Shown: piece after piece, positions 6,882-15,177 of the stretch
Position numbering within the stretch: position 1 is the first letter of the stretch
How the letters are laid out: each line of letters opens with the position of its first letter
Source of the DNA: JAJFVC01 sp039698075
Lineage (GTDB): Bacteria; Planctomycetota; Planctomycetia; Pirellulales; Thermoguttaceae
Length of the DNA stretch: 64,000 nucleotides
Direction of reading: 5' to 3'
NCBI GenBank assembly: GCA_039698075.1
Contig: JBDKTJ010000062.1
Location: forward strand, 3,129-67,128
Position numbers and translations under genes: made by a program
The notes under the pieces: generated by a model
What the model saw: only the letters and a program-made list of their open reading frames with translations
Databases searched by the model: none
Told to the model about the DNA's origin: nothing

Positions 6882-8432
6882 ATGACGCGATTGGCCGACG
6901 AAAAGGTGTTGGTTCTGGATTTCGGTTCGCAATACGCGCAGTTGATCGCGCGTCGCGTTCGACAGCAAAACGTTTATTGCGAAATCGTCCGGCACAACAT
7001 CACGGCCCAACGGATCCGCGAGTTGGCGCCGAAGGGCATCATTCTGTCGGGCGGTCCGGCCAGCGTGTACGAGGCCGGCGCGCCGAAGTGCGATCCCGAG
7101 ATCTTTCAACTCGGGCTGCCCGTGCTCGGCATCTGCTACGGACTGCATCTGGCCTGCCAATCGCTCGGCGGCCAAGTGCAGAGCACGTCGACCCGCGAGT
7201 ACGGCCGTGCGTGGTGCCGCGTCACACAACCCAACGAACTGTTCGCCGGGTTGCCCGATCGAATCGAAGTCTGGATGAGCCACGGCGATCAAGTCTCGCA
7301 GGCGTCGAGCGATTTTCTGCCGCTGGCCGTCACCGACACTTGTCCGTTGGCCGCGGTGAAACATCGGCGGCTGCCGGTCTACGGTCTCCAGTTTCATCCC
7401 GAGGTGACCCACACGCCGCAAGGCTCGGCGATCCTCGGCAACTTTTTGAAGGCGGTGTGCGGTTGCCGCGGCACGTGGCAGTTGGGCGACTTCGCCCGGG
7501 AAGCGATCGAAACCGTTCGGCGGCAAGTCGGCCGCGATCGGGTGATTTGCGGGCTGTCGGGCGGAGTGGATTCGTCGGTCGTGGCCGCGCTGTTGGCCCA
7601 AGCGATCGGACCGCAGTTGTCGTGCATTTTGGTCGACAACGGGCTGCTGCGTAAGGACGAGGAAGAAGTGGTGGTCCGCGAGTTTTCCAGCCATTTCAAG
7701 ACCGACCTGCACGTCGTCAAGGCCGAGGATCGATTTCTCGCGGCATTGGCCGGCGTGGTCGAGCCGCAAGAAAAACGCCGCCGCATCGGCCACGCCTTCA
7801 TCGACTGCTTCAGCGACGAGGCCGCGAAGATCAAAGGCGCGAAGTTTTTGGCCCAAGGCACGCTCTATCCCGACGTGATCGAAAGCGGCGGCAGCCCGGA
7901 CGGACCGGCCGCCACGATCAAGTTGCACCACAACGTCGGCGGACTGCCCGAGGATTTGGCGTTTGAGCTGATCGAGCCGTTGCGCGATCTGTTCAAGGAC
8001 GAGGTTCGCGCGTTGGGCCTGCAACTCGGATTGCCCGAGGACATCGTCTGGCGTCATCCATTCCCCGGGCCCGGGCTGGCCGTGCGTTGCTTGGGCGAAG
8101 TGACCAAGCAACGGCTCGACATCCTGCGCGAGGCCGACGCGATCGTGGTCGGCGAAATCAAACACGCCGGACTGTATCGCCAGACGGCCCAAGCGTTCGC
8201 GGTGCTTCTGCCGGTGCAAAGCGTCGGCGTGATGGGCGACGCGCGGACCTACGCCGATGCGGTCGCCGTGCGTTCGATCGACACCGAAGATTTCATGACG
8301 GCCGACTGGAGCCATCTGCCTTACGAACTGCTGGCCCGCATCTCGACCCGGATCATCAACGAAGTGAAGGGCGTCAATCGCGTCGTGTACGACATCAGCA
8401 GCAAGCCGCCGGCGACGATCGAGTGGGAGTGA
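6882..8432 (+). CDS. guaA: GMP synthase (glutamine-hydrolysing)
   Basis: 516 residues. It converts XMP to GMP using ATP and ammonia released from glutamine. The N-terminal class I amidotransferase domain has LDFGSQYAQLIARRVR, the nucleophile Cys85 in GICYGL and the His/Glu of LQFHPEVTHT. The ATP-pyrophosphatase domain has the P-loop GLSGGVDSSVVAALL, and the C-terminal dimerisation domain ends in PPATIEWE as in other GuaA proteins. The start at ATG 6882 follows GGAGG (6868-6872); a GTG at 6873 is also possible. Gln in the usual GMQ after the nucleophile is replaced (GLH). It is divergent from surE, so the locus pairs purine nucleotide synthesis with nucleotide dephosphorylation. Confidence 0.97.
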   Translation: MTRLADEKVLVLDFGSQYAQLIARRVRQQNVYCEIVRHNITAQRIRELAPKGIILSGGPASVYEAGAPKCDPEIFQLGLPVLGICYGLHLACQSLGGQVQSTSTREYGRAWCRVTQPNELFAGLPDRIEVWMSHGDQVSQASSDFLPLAVTDTCPLAAVKHRRLPVYGLQFHPEVTHTPQGSAILGNFLKAVCGCRGTWQLGDFAREAIETVRRQVGRDRVICGLSGGVDSSVVAALLAQAIGPQLSCILVDNGLLRKDEEEVVVREFSSHFKTDLHVVKAEDRFLAALAGVVEPQEKRRRIGHAFIDCFSDEAAKIKGAKFLAQGTLYPDVIESGGSPDGPAATIKLHHNVGGLPEDLAFELIEPLRDLFKDEVRALGLQLGLPEDIVWRHPFPGPGLAVRCLGEVTKQRLDILREADAIVVGEIKHAGLYRQTAQAFAVLLPVQSVGVMGDARTYADAVAVRSIDTEDFMTADWSHLPYELLARISTRIINEVKGVNRVVYDISSKPPATIEWE

Positions 8433-8436
8433 AATT

Positions 8437-8481
8437 TAGGGGCTAGAGGCTAGGGGCTAGGGGATAGAGGCTAGGGGCTAG
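8437..8481. repeat. GGGGCTAG tandem repeat
   Basis: Several direct copies of TAGGGGCTAGAGGC-like units follow the guaA stop codon, and a further TAGGGGCTAGGG lies at about 8651. This is a low-complexity intergenic repeat with no coding potential. Confidence 0.7.
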
Positions 8482-8531
8482 TAATAGTGATTCAGAAATG
8501 AATGCCCTTCTTCTGTGTCATTCAGAAAAAA

Positions 8532-8621
8532 TGGGTGCCATGCCCACGCTTGTCGTGGGCATGATGGAACGGCAAACATGCTTGCTGTCTCGCTACGCTT
8601 GCTTGGCAAGCATGGCGCCCA
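8532..8621. repeat. Nested palindrome between guaA and xseB
   Basis: The outer arms TGGGTGCCATG (8532-8542) and CATGGCGCCCA (8611-8621) pair with one mismatch. Inside them are two smaller hairpins: CATGCCCAC/GTGGGCATG (8539-8563, a perfect copy of the 25-nt family) and CATGCTTGC/GCAAGCATG (8577-8585 and 8606-8614). Together they can form a three-way cruciform. The element lies 100 bp after guaA. Confidence 0.7.
8539..8563. repeat. 25-nt CATG-to-CATG palindrome, copy 2 (perfect)
   Basis: CATGCCCAC, seven-base loop, GTGGGCATG. The two arms are exact inverses over nine bases. Confidence 0.75.
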
Positions 8622-8684
8622 TCATGTCCTATTGGCCTGACGCACCATACTAGGGGCTAGGGCGGCGAAAAAGGAACCATTCCC

Positions 8685-9014
8685 ATGAGCCAAGCGGAAC
8701 CGCCGGATTTTGAGCAGTCGCTCACGCGGCTCGAAGAGATTGTCCACGCCTTGGAAGAGGGCGACTTGGGGCTGAACGAGTCGCTGGCCCGCTACGAAGA
8801 AGGCGTGAAATTGTTGCGGCAATCGTACGACCTGCTGCAACGGGCCGAACGCCGCATCGAACTGTTGAGCGGGCTGGACGCCGAGGGCAATCCCGTGACC
8901 GAGCCCTTTGACGATTCCGCCACGTTCCGCGCGGAACAAGACGGCCAGTCGGCCGAACCGCGTCGCAGCCGTCGCCGTTCGACGAAAAAAACTTCCGAGC
9001 CGGATGAATCATGA
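8685..9014 (+). CDS. xseB: Exodeoxyribonuclease VII small subunit
   Basis: 109 residues. XseB binds XseA to form exonuclease VII, which degrades single-stranded DNA. The conserved block is FEQSLTRLEEIVHALEEGDL followed by ESLARYEEGVKLL and the helix LLQRAERRIELL. The C-terminal 30 residues are a charged tail rich in Arg, Ser and Lys, beyond the usual family length of about 80. The large subunit gene is not in the window. The stop codon overlaps the ispA start by 4 bp (ATGA), a common arrangement in which xseB is translationally coupled to ispA. Confidence 0.93.
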   Translation: MSQAEPPDFEQSLTRLEEIVHALEEGDLGLNESLARYEEGVKLLRQSYDLLQRAERRIELLSGLDAEGNPVTEPFDDSATFRAEQDGQSAEPRRSRRRSTKKTSEPDES

Positions 9015-9949
9015 CAGCGTCGTCCGTCGAAGCATTCCGCGAGCTTGCTGGGCGATGGGGTCCGTCGATCGATGCGGCCTTGTCGGCCCGAACCAACTTG
9101 GGCGAAGGATGTCCCACGCGGCTGCGCGAGGCCATGCGTTACAGTTTGCTGGCGCCGGGCAAGCGTTTGCGGCCGATGTTGACGCTGTTGGCGGCCGAGG
9201 CATGCGGCGGATCGGTCGACGCGGCGATGCCGGCCGCCTGCGCGGTCGAAATGGTCCACGCCTACTCGCTGATTCACGACGATCTGCCGGCGATGGACGA
9301 CGACGATTTGCGTCGCGGCCGGCCCACCTGCCACAAGCAATTTGACGAAGCCGCGGCCATTTTGGCGGGCGACGGACTGTTGACGCTCAGTTTCGAGATC
9401 CTGGCCCGAGAGGTGCAGCCGCCCGAGCGAGCGGCCGCCTGTTGCCTCGCGTTGGCGCAGGCCGCCGGGCCGTGCAACATGGTCGGTGGACAAGCGGATG
9501 ACGTGCAGGGGGATCGGGGACAGAAGACCAGCGACGAATCGAGTCCCCAAGCGGACGTTGTTGCATCACCGCCCGCCGCGTTGTTTTTTCTTCACCAGCG
9601 AAAAACTGGGGCGATGATTTGCGTTGCCCTTCGGTTGGGGGGGCTTTGTGCCGACGCTTCGGCCGAGCAGTTGGATGCTTTGGACCAATATGGCCGGCGT
9701 GTTGGGCTGGCTTTTCAGATCACCGACGACCTTTTGGACGTGCAAAGCACCGAGGAAGCCGTCGGAAAGCGGGTTGGCAAGGACGCCGATCGAGGGAAAC
9801 TGACCTTTCCTGGCCTGCTTGGTCTTGACCAAAGTGCCCGCCATGCTGAACAATTGATCGCAGAGGCATGCCAAAGTCTCGACCCGTTCGGCCGCCGCGC
9901 CGAGGGGCTTCGGACCGTGGCCCGTTATGTCCTGGACCGAGACCGTTAG
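9011..9949 (+). CDS. ispA: Polyprenyl (farnesyl/geranylgeranyl) diphosphate synthase
   Basis: 312 residues. It condenses isopentenyl diphosphate with allylic diphosphates. The first Asp-rich motif is DDLPAMDDDD (90-99), the second DDLLD (239-243), and HQRKTGAM (195-202) is the conserved Lys-Thr-Gly block. The product chain length cannot be read with certainty; farnesyl or geranylgeranyl diphosphate is likely. Oddity: the loop between GGQ (159-161) and HQRKTG is about 14 residues longer than in E. coli IspA and is rich in Asp, Ser and Gln (DRGQKTSDESSPQAD). It is translationally coupled to xseB and followed by dxs, so this is an isoprenoid operon. Confidence 0.92.
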   Translation: MTASSVEAFRELAGRWGPSIDAALSARTNLGEGCPTRLREAMRYSLLAPGKRLRPMLTLLAAEACGGSVDAAMPAACAVEMVHAYSLIHDDLPAMDDDDLRRGRPTCHKQFDEAAAILAGDGLLTLSFEILAREVQPPERAAACCLALAQAAGPCNMVGGQADDVQGDRGQKTSDESSPQADVVASPPAALFFLHQRKTGAMICVALRLGGLCADASAEQLDALDQYGRRVGLAFQITDDLLDVQSTEEAVGKRVGKDADRGKLTFPGLLGLDQSARHAEQLIAEACQSLDPFGRRAEGLRTVARYVLDRDR

Positions 9950-10029
9950 GACTGTATTCCAAAACCTGACGCACCCTCTTCGCAAAACGCATCCGGAAAC
10001 GAGTTTTGGGATCATCGCTAAAGGAAAAG

Positions 10030-11958
10030 ATGGCTCGATTGCTCTCGACGATTCATTCACCGGCCGATCTAAAAAAGCTGACTCCGAAGGAGCTGGACCA
10101 GTTGGCGGCCGAGATGCGCGAGTCGCTCTGTCAGTTGGCGTCCACCCGGACGGCCCATTTTGCTTCGAACCTCGGCGTGGTCGAGTTGACGTTGGCCCTG
10201 CACACCAGTTTCGATTTCAGCCGCGACCGGTTGATTTGGGACACCGGCCATCAGGTGTACGCTCACAAGATGGTGACTGGGCGGTTTGACGCGTTTCAAA
10301 CGATGCGGGCCAAGGGCGGGTTGATGGGCTATCCGAACCCGGCCGAGAGCGATTACGACCTGTTGATGACCGGCCACGCCGGCTGCAGCGTCAGCACGGC
10401 GCTGGGGCTTCGGTGCGGCGACGACCAGTTGCGGGCCGACGACAATCGCTATGTGGTGGCCGTGGTGGGCGACGGTGCGTTTTCCTGCGGCACGATCTTC
10501 GAGGCGATGAACAACGCCGGCGGGCTCAAAAAAAATCTGCTGGTCGTCTTGAACGACAACAAAATGTCGATCTGCCCGCGGGTCGGCGGACTGGCCGAAT
10601 CGTTGGACCGGCTCCGCATGGCCACGTTCTACACCGGCCTGAAGACCGAAGTGCAGAAAATGCTGGCCCGCATGCCGGTCATCGGCGATCCGGTCGAGCG
10701 GTTCATCTCGCAGATGAAGGACGCCATCAAGGCCGGACTGCTGGGCGGCATGTTGTTCGAGAACCTGGGCTTCCGCTACATCGGCCCGGTCGACGGACAC
10801 AATATCCGCCAACTGCAAAAATATTTCGCGATGGTCCGGCAGTTTCAAGGCCCGGTGCTGTTGCACGTGGTGACGGAAAAGGGCCACGGATTCCAGCCGG
10901 CCGCCGAAGATCCGGCGACGTTTCATGCGCCGGCCCCGTTTCACCGCGAAAACGGCACGGTCGTCCCGGTGCGAAAAACGGCCACTCAGCCGACGTTCAC
11001 CCAGCGGGTGCGCGACGCGGTGCTCGATCGGATGCGGGCCGATCCGACCGTGGCGATCATCACGGCCGCGATGTGTCAGGGCAACATGCTGGAGCCGATC
11101 CGCGACGAGTTGCCCAGCCGATTCTTCGACGTCGGCATCTGCGAATCGCACGCCGTGGCGTTTGCCGCCGGTCTGGCCAAAGTAGGCATGCGGCCGATCG
11201 TCGACATCTACAGTACCTTCATGCAGCGGGCCTACGACCAGATTTTCCAAGAGCTGGCCCTGCAAAACCTGCCGGTCGTGTTGTTGTTGGATCGCGCCGG
11301 GCTGGTCGGGCCGGACGGTCCAACCCATCACGGCGCGTTCGACTTGACGTATTTGCGGCCGCTGCCGAACATGACCGTGTTGGCTCCCGGCGACGCAGCC
11401 GACGTCGCGCCGATGATCGCTTGGGCTTTGCAACACGACGGGCCCGTGGCCATCCGATATCCCAAAACGCCGGCCGAAACCGTCGAACGTTCGGTCGCGC
11501 CCGTCGAACTTGGCCGGGCCGAAACGATCCGCTGGGGCGCCGACGGCGCGTTGATCGCCTGCGGCGCGACGTTGGCCGCCTGCGATGAGGCCGTCCGACG
11601 CCTGGCCGCCGACGGGATCGACTTCGGATTGATCAATGCTCGATTCGTCAAACCGCTCGATACGGCGACCATCCTTCATGCGGTGGCCGATTCGCCCCGC
11701 ACGATCATTGTGGAAGAGGGCGCGTTGATGGGCGGATTCGGCAGCGCCGTGCTGGAGGCCGCCTCGCTGGCCGGAGTAGACGCTGGCCGCATCACGCGAT
11801 TGGGCATCCCCGACCAGTTCATCGAACACGGCGCCCGGACCGAGTTGCTCGCCCAACTGGGCCTCGACGCCCAGGGCATCGTCCAAACGTGCCGCGATGC
11901 GATCGCTTCGGCGTGCCCATTGGCCGACCACCCATCGAACCACCATGCCGCAACCTAA
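10030..11958 (+). CDS. dxs: 1-deoxy-D-xylulose-5-phosphate synthase
   Basis: 642 residues. It condenses pyruvate with glyceraldehyde 3-phosphate to start the MEP isoprenoid route, using thiamine diphosphate. The ThDP motif is VVGDGAFSCGTIFEAMNNAG ending in NDNKMSI. The catalytic Glu lies in DVGICESHAVAFAAG, and the transketolase pyrimidine-binding domain has DRAGLVGPDGPTHHGAFD. The ATG at 10030 is preceded by AAGGA; a TTG at 10006 is less likely. Compared with the usual GDGAITAGMAFEA and AEQHA the motifs are divergent (SCGTI, CESHA), as in a planctomycete subfamily. It lies 80 bp after ispA and overlaps nadK by 14 bp. Confidence 0.93.
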   Translation: MARLLSTIHSPADLKKLTPKELDQLAAEMRESLCQLASTRTAHFASNLGVVELTLALHTSFDFSRDRLIWDTGHQVYAHKMVTGRFDAFQTMRAKGGLMGYPNPAESDYDLLMTGHAGCSVSTALGLRCGDDQLRADDNRYVVAVVGDGAFSCGTIFEAMNNAGGLKKNLLVVLNDNKMSICPRVGGLAESLDRLRMATFYTGLKTEVQKMLARMPVIGDPVERFISQMKDAIKAGLLGGMLFENLGFRYIGPVDGHNIRQLQKYFAMVRQFQGPVLLHVVTEKGHGFQPAAEDPATFHAPAPFHRENGTVVPVRKTATQPTFTQRVRDAVLDRMRADPTVAIITAAMCQGNMLEPIRDELPSRFFDVGICESHAVAFAAGLAKVGMRPIVDIYSTFMQRAYDQIFQELALQNLPVVLLLDRAGLVGPDGPTHHGAFDLTYLRPLPNMTVLAPGDAADVAPMIAWALQHDGPVAIRYPKTPAETVERSVAPVELGRAETIRWGADGALIACGATLAACDEAVRRLAADGIDFGLINARFVKPLDTATILHAVADSPRTIIVEEGALMGGFGSAVLEAASLAGVDAGRITRLGIPDQFIEHGARTELLAQLGLDAQGIVQTCRDAIASACPLADHPSNHHAAT

Positions 11959-12811
11959 AACCGAACCGCCGCGAACCCTTCTGCTTGGCGCCGGCCAACG
12001 GCCCGAGGTGCTGGCCAAGGCTCAGCAACTTCGCGCCACCATCGAACGGTTCACGCAGATCGTCTGCACCGATTTCTCCGGCACCGAGGACCTTTCCCGC
12101 ATCGAGGCCGATCTGGCCGTCGTGTTGGGCGGCGACGGATCGATTTTGCGGGCCGCGCGGCAAATGGGACACCTGCAACGACCGGTTGCGGCCGTTAATT
12201 TAGGAAAGTTGGGGTTTTTGGCGAATATTAAGCCCCACGACCTGGCCAACGTGCTTCGAGATTTCGCCGCCGGCAAGCTCTCGGTGATCGAGCACTTGAT
12301 GTTTGAGTGCACGGTGCTGCGCGGCGGCGAGCCGTTGGCCCGGCAGCTTGGGCTCAACGAGGTCGTGATCAATTCCGGCACTCCGTTCACGCTGATCAAC
12401 GTCGATCTTTACGTTGACTCGGATCTGGCGACCACGTATAGTTGCGACGGTTTGATCATCGGCACGCCGGTCGGTTCGACGGCGCATTGTCTTTCGGCGG
12501 GCGGTCCGATTTTGCAGAAGAGTTTGCAGGCGTTCGTGGTGTTGCCGTTGAGTCCGCATACGTTGACGATGCGGCCGGTCGTGGACTCCGCCGATCGGGT
12601 CTACGAAATGGCGGTCGAGCAGCCCAACGCTGGAACGTCCGTGGTGGTCGACGGTCGGCTGTTGTGCCGGTTGCAGGCGGGCGATCGCGTTCGCGTGGAA
12701 CGGGCCGCGGCCCAATTCAAGTTGATCGCCCATCCCGGCCACACCTATTATCGAACCCTGCGAGAAAAACTCGGCTGGGGCGGACGACTGAAACTCAACC
12801 CGGAGACCTGA
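11945..12811 (+). CDS. nadK: NAD kinase
   Basis: 288 residues. It phosphorylates NAD to NADP. The signature VVLGGDGSILRAARQ is the NAD-kinase GGDG motif, NLGKLGFLANI is the second conserved block, and DGLIIGTPVGSTAHCLSAGGPIL is the third (normally GSTAYSLSAGGPI). The start ATG at 11945 lies inside the 3' end of dxs. NADPH is the reductant of the MEP route, so the link to dxs is metabolic as well as positional. Confidence 0.95.
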   Translation: MPQPKTEPPRTLLLGAGQRPEVLAKAQQLRATIERFTQIVCTDFSGTEDLSRIEADLAVVLGGDGSILRAARQMGHLQRPVAAVNLGKLGFLANIKPHDLANVLRDFAAGKLSVIEHLMFECTVLRGGEPLARQLGLNEVVINSGTPFTLINVDLYVDSDLATTYSCDGLIIGTPVGSTAHCLSAGGPILQKSLQAFVVLPLSPHTLTMRPVVDSADRVYEMAVEQPNAGTSVVVDGRLLCRLQAGDRVRVERAAAQFKLIAHPGHTYYRTLREKLGWGGRLKLNPET

Positions 12812-12907
12812 CGATCGACCGCGATTCACGGTCGGAAGGACAAGGCCGACCCTCGTGAGGCCGGATTGGCCGACAGATTGCGACCCACGTTCCTGAACAT
12901 CAATCGA

Positions 12908-12923
12908 CTCGAAAGGATTCGAG
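12908..12923 (+). promoter_or_regulatory. Hairpin that presents the ribosome-binding site
   Basis: CTCGAA, AGGA, TTCGAG is a perfect 6-bp stem with the Shine-Dalgarno core AGGA in its tetraloop. It ends one base before the ATG of the next gene. The stem could tune translation by hiding or presenting the site. Confidence 0.4.
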
Positions 12924-12924
12924 C

Positions 12925-13803
12925 ATGGATTTTTCGCTTCGCCGCGCGGCGGCGCTGATGGTTTTCTTCGGGCTGGCCGCGCAGGCGACGGCCGATTCGC
13001 CGGAGAAGTACGCGCTTCGTTATCAATTTCGTCCGGGCGAGACGGTTCGCTGGGAAGTCGAACATCGTTCGAACGTCCGCACGACCATCTCGAAAACCAC
13101 GCAAACCGCCGAGACGTTGAGCCTGTCCGTCAAAAAATGGCAGGTGAAGGACGTGAAACCGGACGGCTCGGCCACGTTCGAGCACGGCGTCGAGAGCGTC
13201 GACATGCGGCAGGAGCTGACCGGCCGCAACGAGGTCCGCTACAACAGCCGCACCGACGCCAAGGCCCCGGTCGGTTTTGAGGACGTCGCCAAATCGGTCG
13301 GCGTTCCGCTGCTTCGCGTGACCATCGACGCCCACGGCAAGCTGCTGCATCGCGAGCATCTGGCCGGCAAGCAATCGGCCAAGGCCGAAGGCTGGATGAC
13401 CATTCCGCTGCCCGAGGAGCCCGTGGCCGTCGGACACACCTGGTCGCTGCCGCAGACGATCGACATTCCGTTGGAGTCCGGCGGCGTCAAACGGGTCAAA
13501 TCGGTTCAGCAGTTTACGCTCGAAAGCGTTCAGACGGGCGTGGCGGTGATTCGCGTTTCGACCGACGTCTTGACGCCGATCACCGATCCGGCCGTCGAGT
13601 CGCAATTGGTCCAGCGTGAGGCGGCCGGCCTGGTGCGGTTCGACATCGACGCCGGCCGAGTGCTCAGCCAGCAGTTGGATATCGACAAGCACGTCGTCGG
13701 TTTCCGCGGCGAGGCCAGCAGCATCCATTACATCAATCGGTTCAGCGAACGTTTGCTGAACGATCCGATTAAAACGGCGGGAAAGGATGAAGCAAGGGAT
13801 TAG
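12925..13803 (+). CDS. Secreted protein, DUF6263-like, function unknown
   Basis: 292 residues. A signal peptide (AALMVFFGLAAQATA) is followed by a beta-rich domain that begins KYALRYQFRPGETVRWEVEHRS and contains VPLLRVTIDAHGKLLHRE and PVAVGHTWSLP. These are patterns of planctomycete periplasmic proteins related to DUF6263; that family label is a guess from pattern. No catalytic residues are evident. The stop codon TAG (13801-13803) lies within a GGATTAG palindromic element, so the last residues (KDEARD) come partly from repeat DNA and the original C-terminus may have been different. It follows nadK after 113 bp on the same strand. Confidence 0.65.
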   Translation: MDFSLRRAAALMVFFGLAAQATADSPEKYALRYQFRPGETVRWEVEHRSNVRTTISKTTQTAETLSLSVKKWQVKDVKPDGSATFEHGVESVDMRQELTGRNEVRYNSRTDAKAPVGFEDVAKSVGVPLLRVTIDAHGKLLHREHLAGKQSAKAEGWMTIPLPEEPVAVGHTWSLPQTIDIPLESGGVKRVKSVQQFTLESVQTGVAVIRVSTDVLTPITDPAVESQLVQREAAGLVRFDIDAGRVLSQQLDIDKHVVGFRGEASSIHYINRFSERLLNDPIKTAGKDEARD

Positions 13804-13867
13804 GGATTAGGGGTTGGAGCGGATTTGCTGGCGCAGGCGGCTGCCTTCCGTCTAATCCTTAATCCTG
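13797..13867. repeat. Inverted-repeat element with GGATTAG arms
   Basis: Arms GGGATTAGGGATTAGGGG (13797-13814) and TCTAATCCTTAATCCTG (13851-13867) enclose about 36 bp. The left arm contains the stop codon of the preceding gene. No coding content. Confidence 0.65.
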
Positions 13868-13896
13868 TTGTTGTTTTTCTGCCGATTCTCAACCGT

Positions 13897-14562
13897 ATGG
13901 GGATCAAGAAAAGCATTCTGTACGCCGGCGGGCTGGCCCTGGCCACGGGCATTCCGTTTACGATGTACGCGGCCCCCGATGTGGCCAAAAGCGTCCAACG
14001 GGCATGGACCAACGCGACGACGTCCTCTGCGCCGGCCAAGACGCCGAACGGCGCCGTGACCGCGCCGGCGCCGGCCAACGCGGCTCAACCGATCGCGGCG
14101 GCTGCGACCAATCCGAACAGTCTGGCGGCGATGCCCATGCCGCGGTTGGACGAGGTCCTCCGGTTCGACGCGACCGTCGAATGGGTCATGCAGCGGTGGC
14201 CTCGCGTTTCGACCGGGCTCCCCTATTTGCAATTGCAGGGCTATCGCGTCCCGTTGGTGACCGGCACCTCGTTGGACGACCTGGCCGGCTCGCTGACCTA
14301 TTACTTCAACGCCCATCAACAGGTCCAACGCATCACCCTGCGCGGCACGACCGGCGATCCGCGCACGTTGGTCGGATTGGTGGCCGAACGCTATCACTTC
14401 ACGCGGCGGCTCACCAACGATCCGGGCATCGTGCTCTATGAGACGGTCAACGCCAGCAACCAGTTGGCCGGCTCGCTCAAAATCCGCTCGGCCAAAGTGG
14501 TCAAGGCCGATCAGCCGTACAGCCGGTTCGAGTTCGATCTGGTCGTGGATCGCACCGAATAG
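13897..14562 (+). CDS. Membrane-anchored or secreted planctomycete protein, function unknown
   Basis: 221 residues from ATG 13897. The N-terminus (KKSILYAGGLALATGIPFTMYA) is a signal peptide or single membrane anchor. It is followed by an Ala/Pro/Thr-rich linker (about 40-80) and a compact C-terminal domain with WVMQRWPRVSTGLPYLQLQGYRVPLVTG and LAGSLTYYFNAHQQVQRITLRG. The sequence pattern is typical of a conserved planctomycete protein; I recognise no enzymatic motif. An upstream start at 13825 would be within the repeat element and is rejected. It is tandem with the preceding secreted protein gene. Confidence 0.65.
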   Translation: MGIKKSILYAGGLALATGIPFTMYAAPDVAKSVQRAWTNATTSSAPAKTPNGAVTAPAPANAAQPIAAAATNPNSLAAMPMPRLDEVLRFDATVEWVMQRWPRVSTGLPYLQLQGYRVPLVTGTSLDDLAGSLTYYFNAHQQVQRITLRGTTGDPRTLVGLVAERYHFTRRLTNDPGIVLYETVNASNQLAGSLKIRSAKVVKADQPYSRFEFDLVVDRTE

Positions 14563-14577
14563 CGGCCGTTTGCGGTC

Positions 14578-15177
14578 TCACGAGTCGATCGGCAATCGGT
14601 CGGGCGTCGAGAGGCCGGCTGTCTTTAAAAAGCCCGCCAACAACCGATAGCCGTGTTCGGTCAGAATCGACTCGGGATGAAATTGCAGTCCGACGACCGG
14701 AAACTCGCGGTGTTCAAAGGCCATGAGCACGCGATCGTCCGACCACGCCGTCGCCTCCAGGCCGTCGGGCAGCGAAGACTCGTCGACCGCCAGCGAATGG
14801 TATCGCCCGCCGCGCAATGGATTGGGCAGGTCCACGAACAGCCCGCGTCCGACGTGACGGATCGCCGACGCCCGTCCGTGCATCGGTGGACAGCGAACCA
14901 CGCGAGCGCCCAACGCCTGAGCGATCGTTTGATGTCCGAGACACACGCCCAGCATCGGCACGCGCGTGTGAAAACGTCGGACCAGATCCAGCGAGCAGCC
15001 GGCCGTCTCGGGCGTGCAAGGGCCGGGCGACAGGACAATCGCCGCCGGTCGCAGCCGTTCGACCGCCGCCGGGTCGATCGCCGTGTTGCGCACGACGCGC
15101 GTGGCGTGGCCGAGCCGTTCAAAATAGCGGGCCAGATTGTGGACGAAACTGTCGTAGTTGTCGATCAGTAAAATCAT
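14578..15177 (-). CDS. pabA: Aminodeoxychorismate/anthranilate synthase glutamine amidotransferase subunit
   Basis: 199 residues. It releases ammonia from glutamine for the PabB reaction in folate synthesis, and may also serve anthranilate synthesis. It has the class I amidotransferase N-terminus MILLIDNYDSFVHNLARYF, the oxyanion strand VLSPGPCTPETAG, the nucleophile Cys79 in GVCLGHQTIAQALG, and FHPES with the catalytic His and Glu. The start is ATG 15177, whose ATGA overlaps the end of pabB by 4 bp, so the two subunits are translationally coupled. Confidence 0.92.
   Translation of the reverse strand: MILLIDNYDSFVHNLARYFERLGHATRVVRNTAIDPAAVERLRPAAIVLSPGPCTPETAGCSLDLVRRFHTRVPMLGVCLGHQTIAQALGARVVRCPPMHGRASAIRHVGRGLFVDLPNPLRGGRYHSLAVDESSLPDGLEATAWSDDRVLMAFEHREFPVVGLQFHPESILTEHGYRLLAGFLKTAGLSTPDRLPIDS

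Noticed and set aside
8437..8663. CRISPR-like repeat array after guaA
   Set aside because: The TAGGGGCTAG units are too short, irregular and without unique spacers; no cas genes are present.
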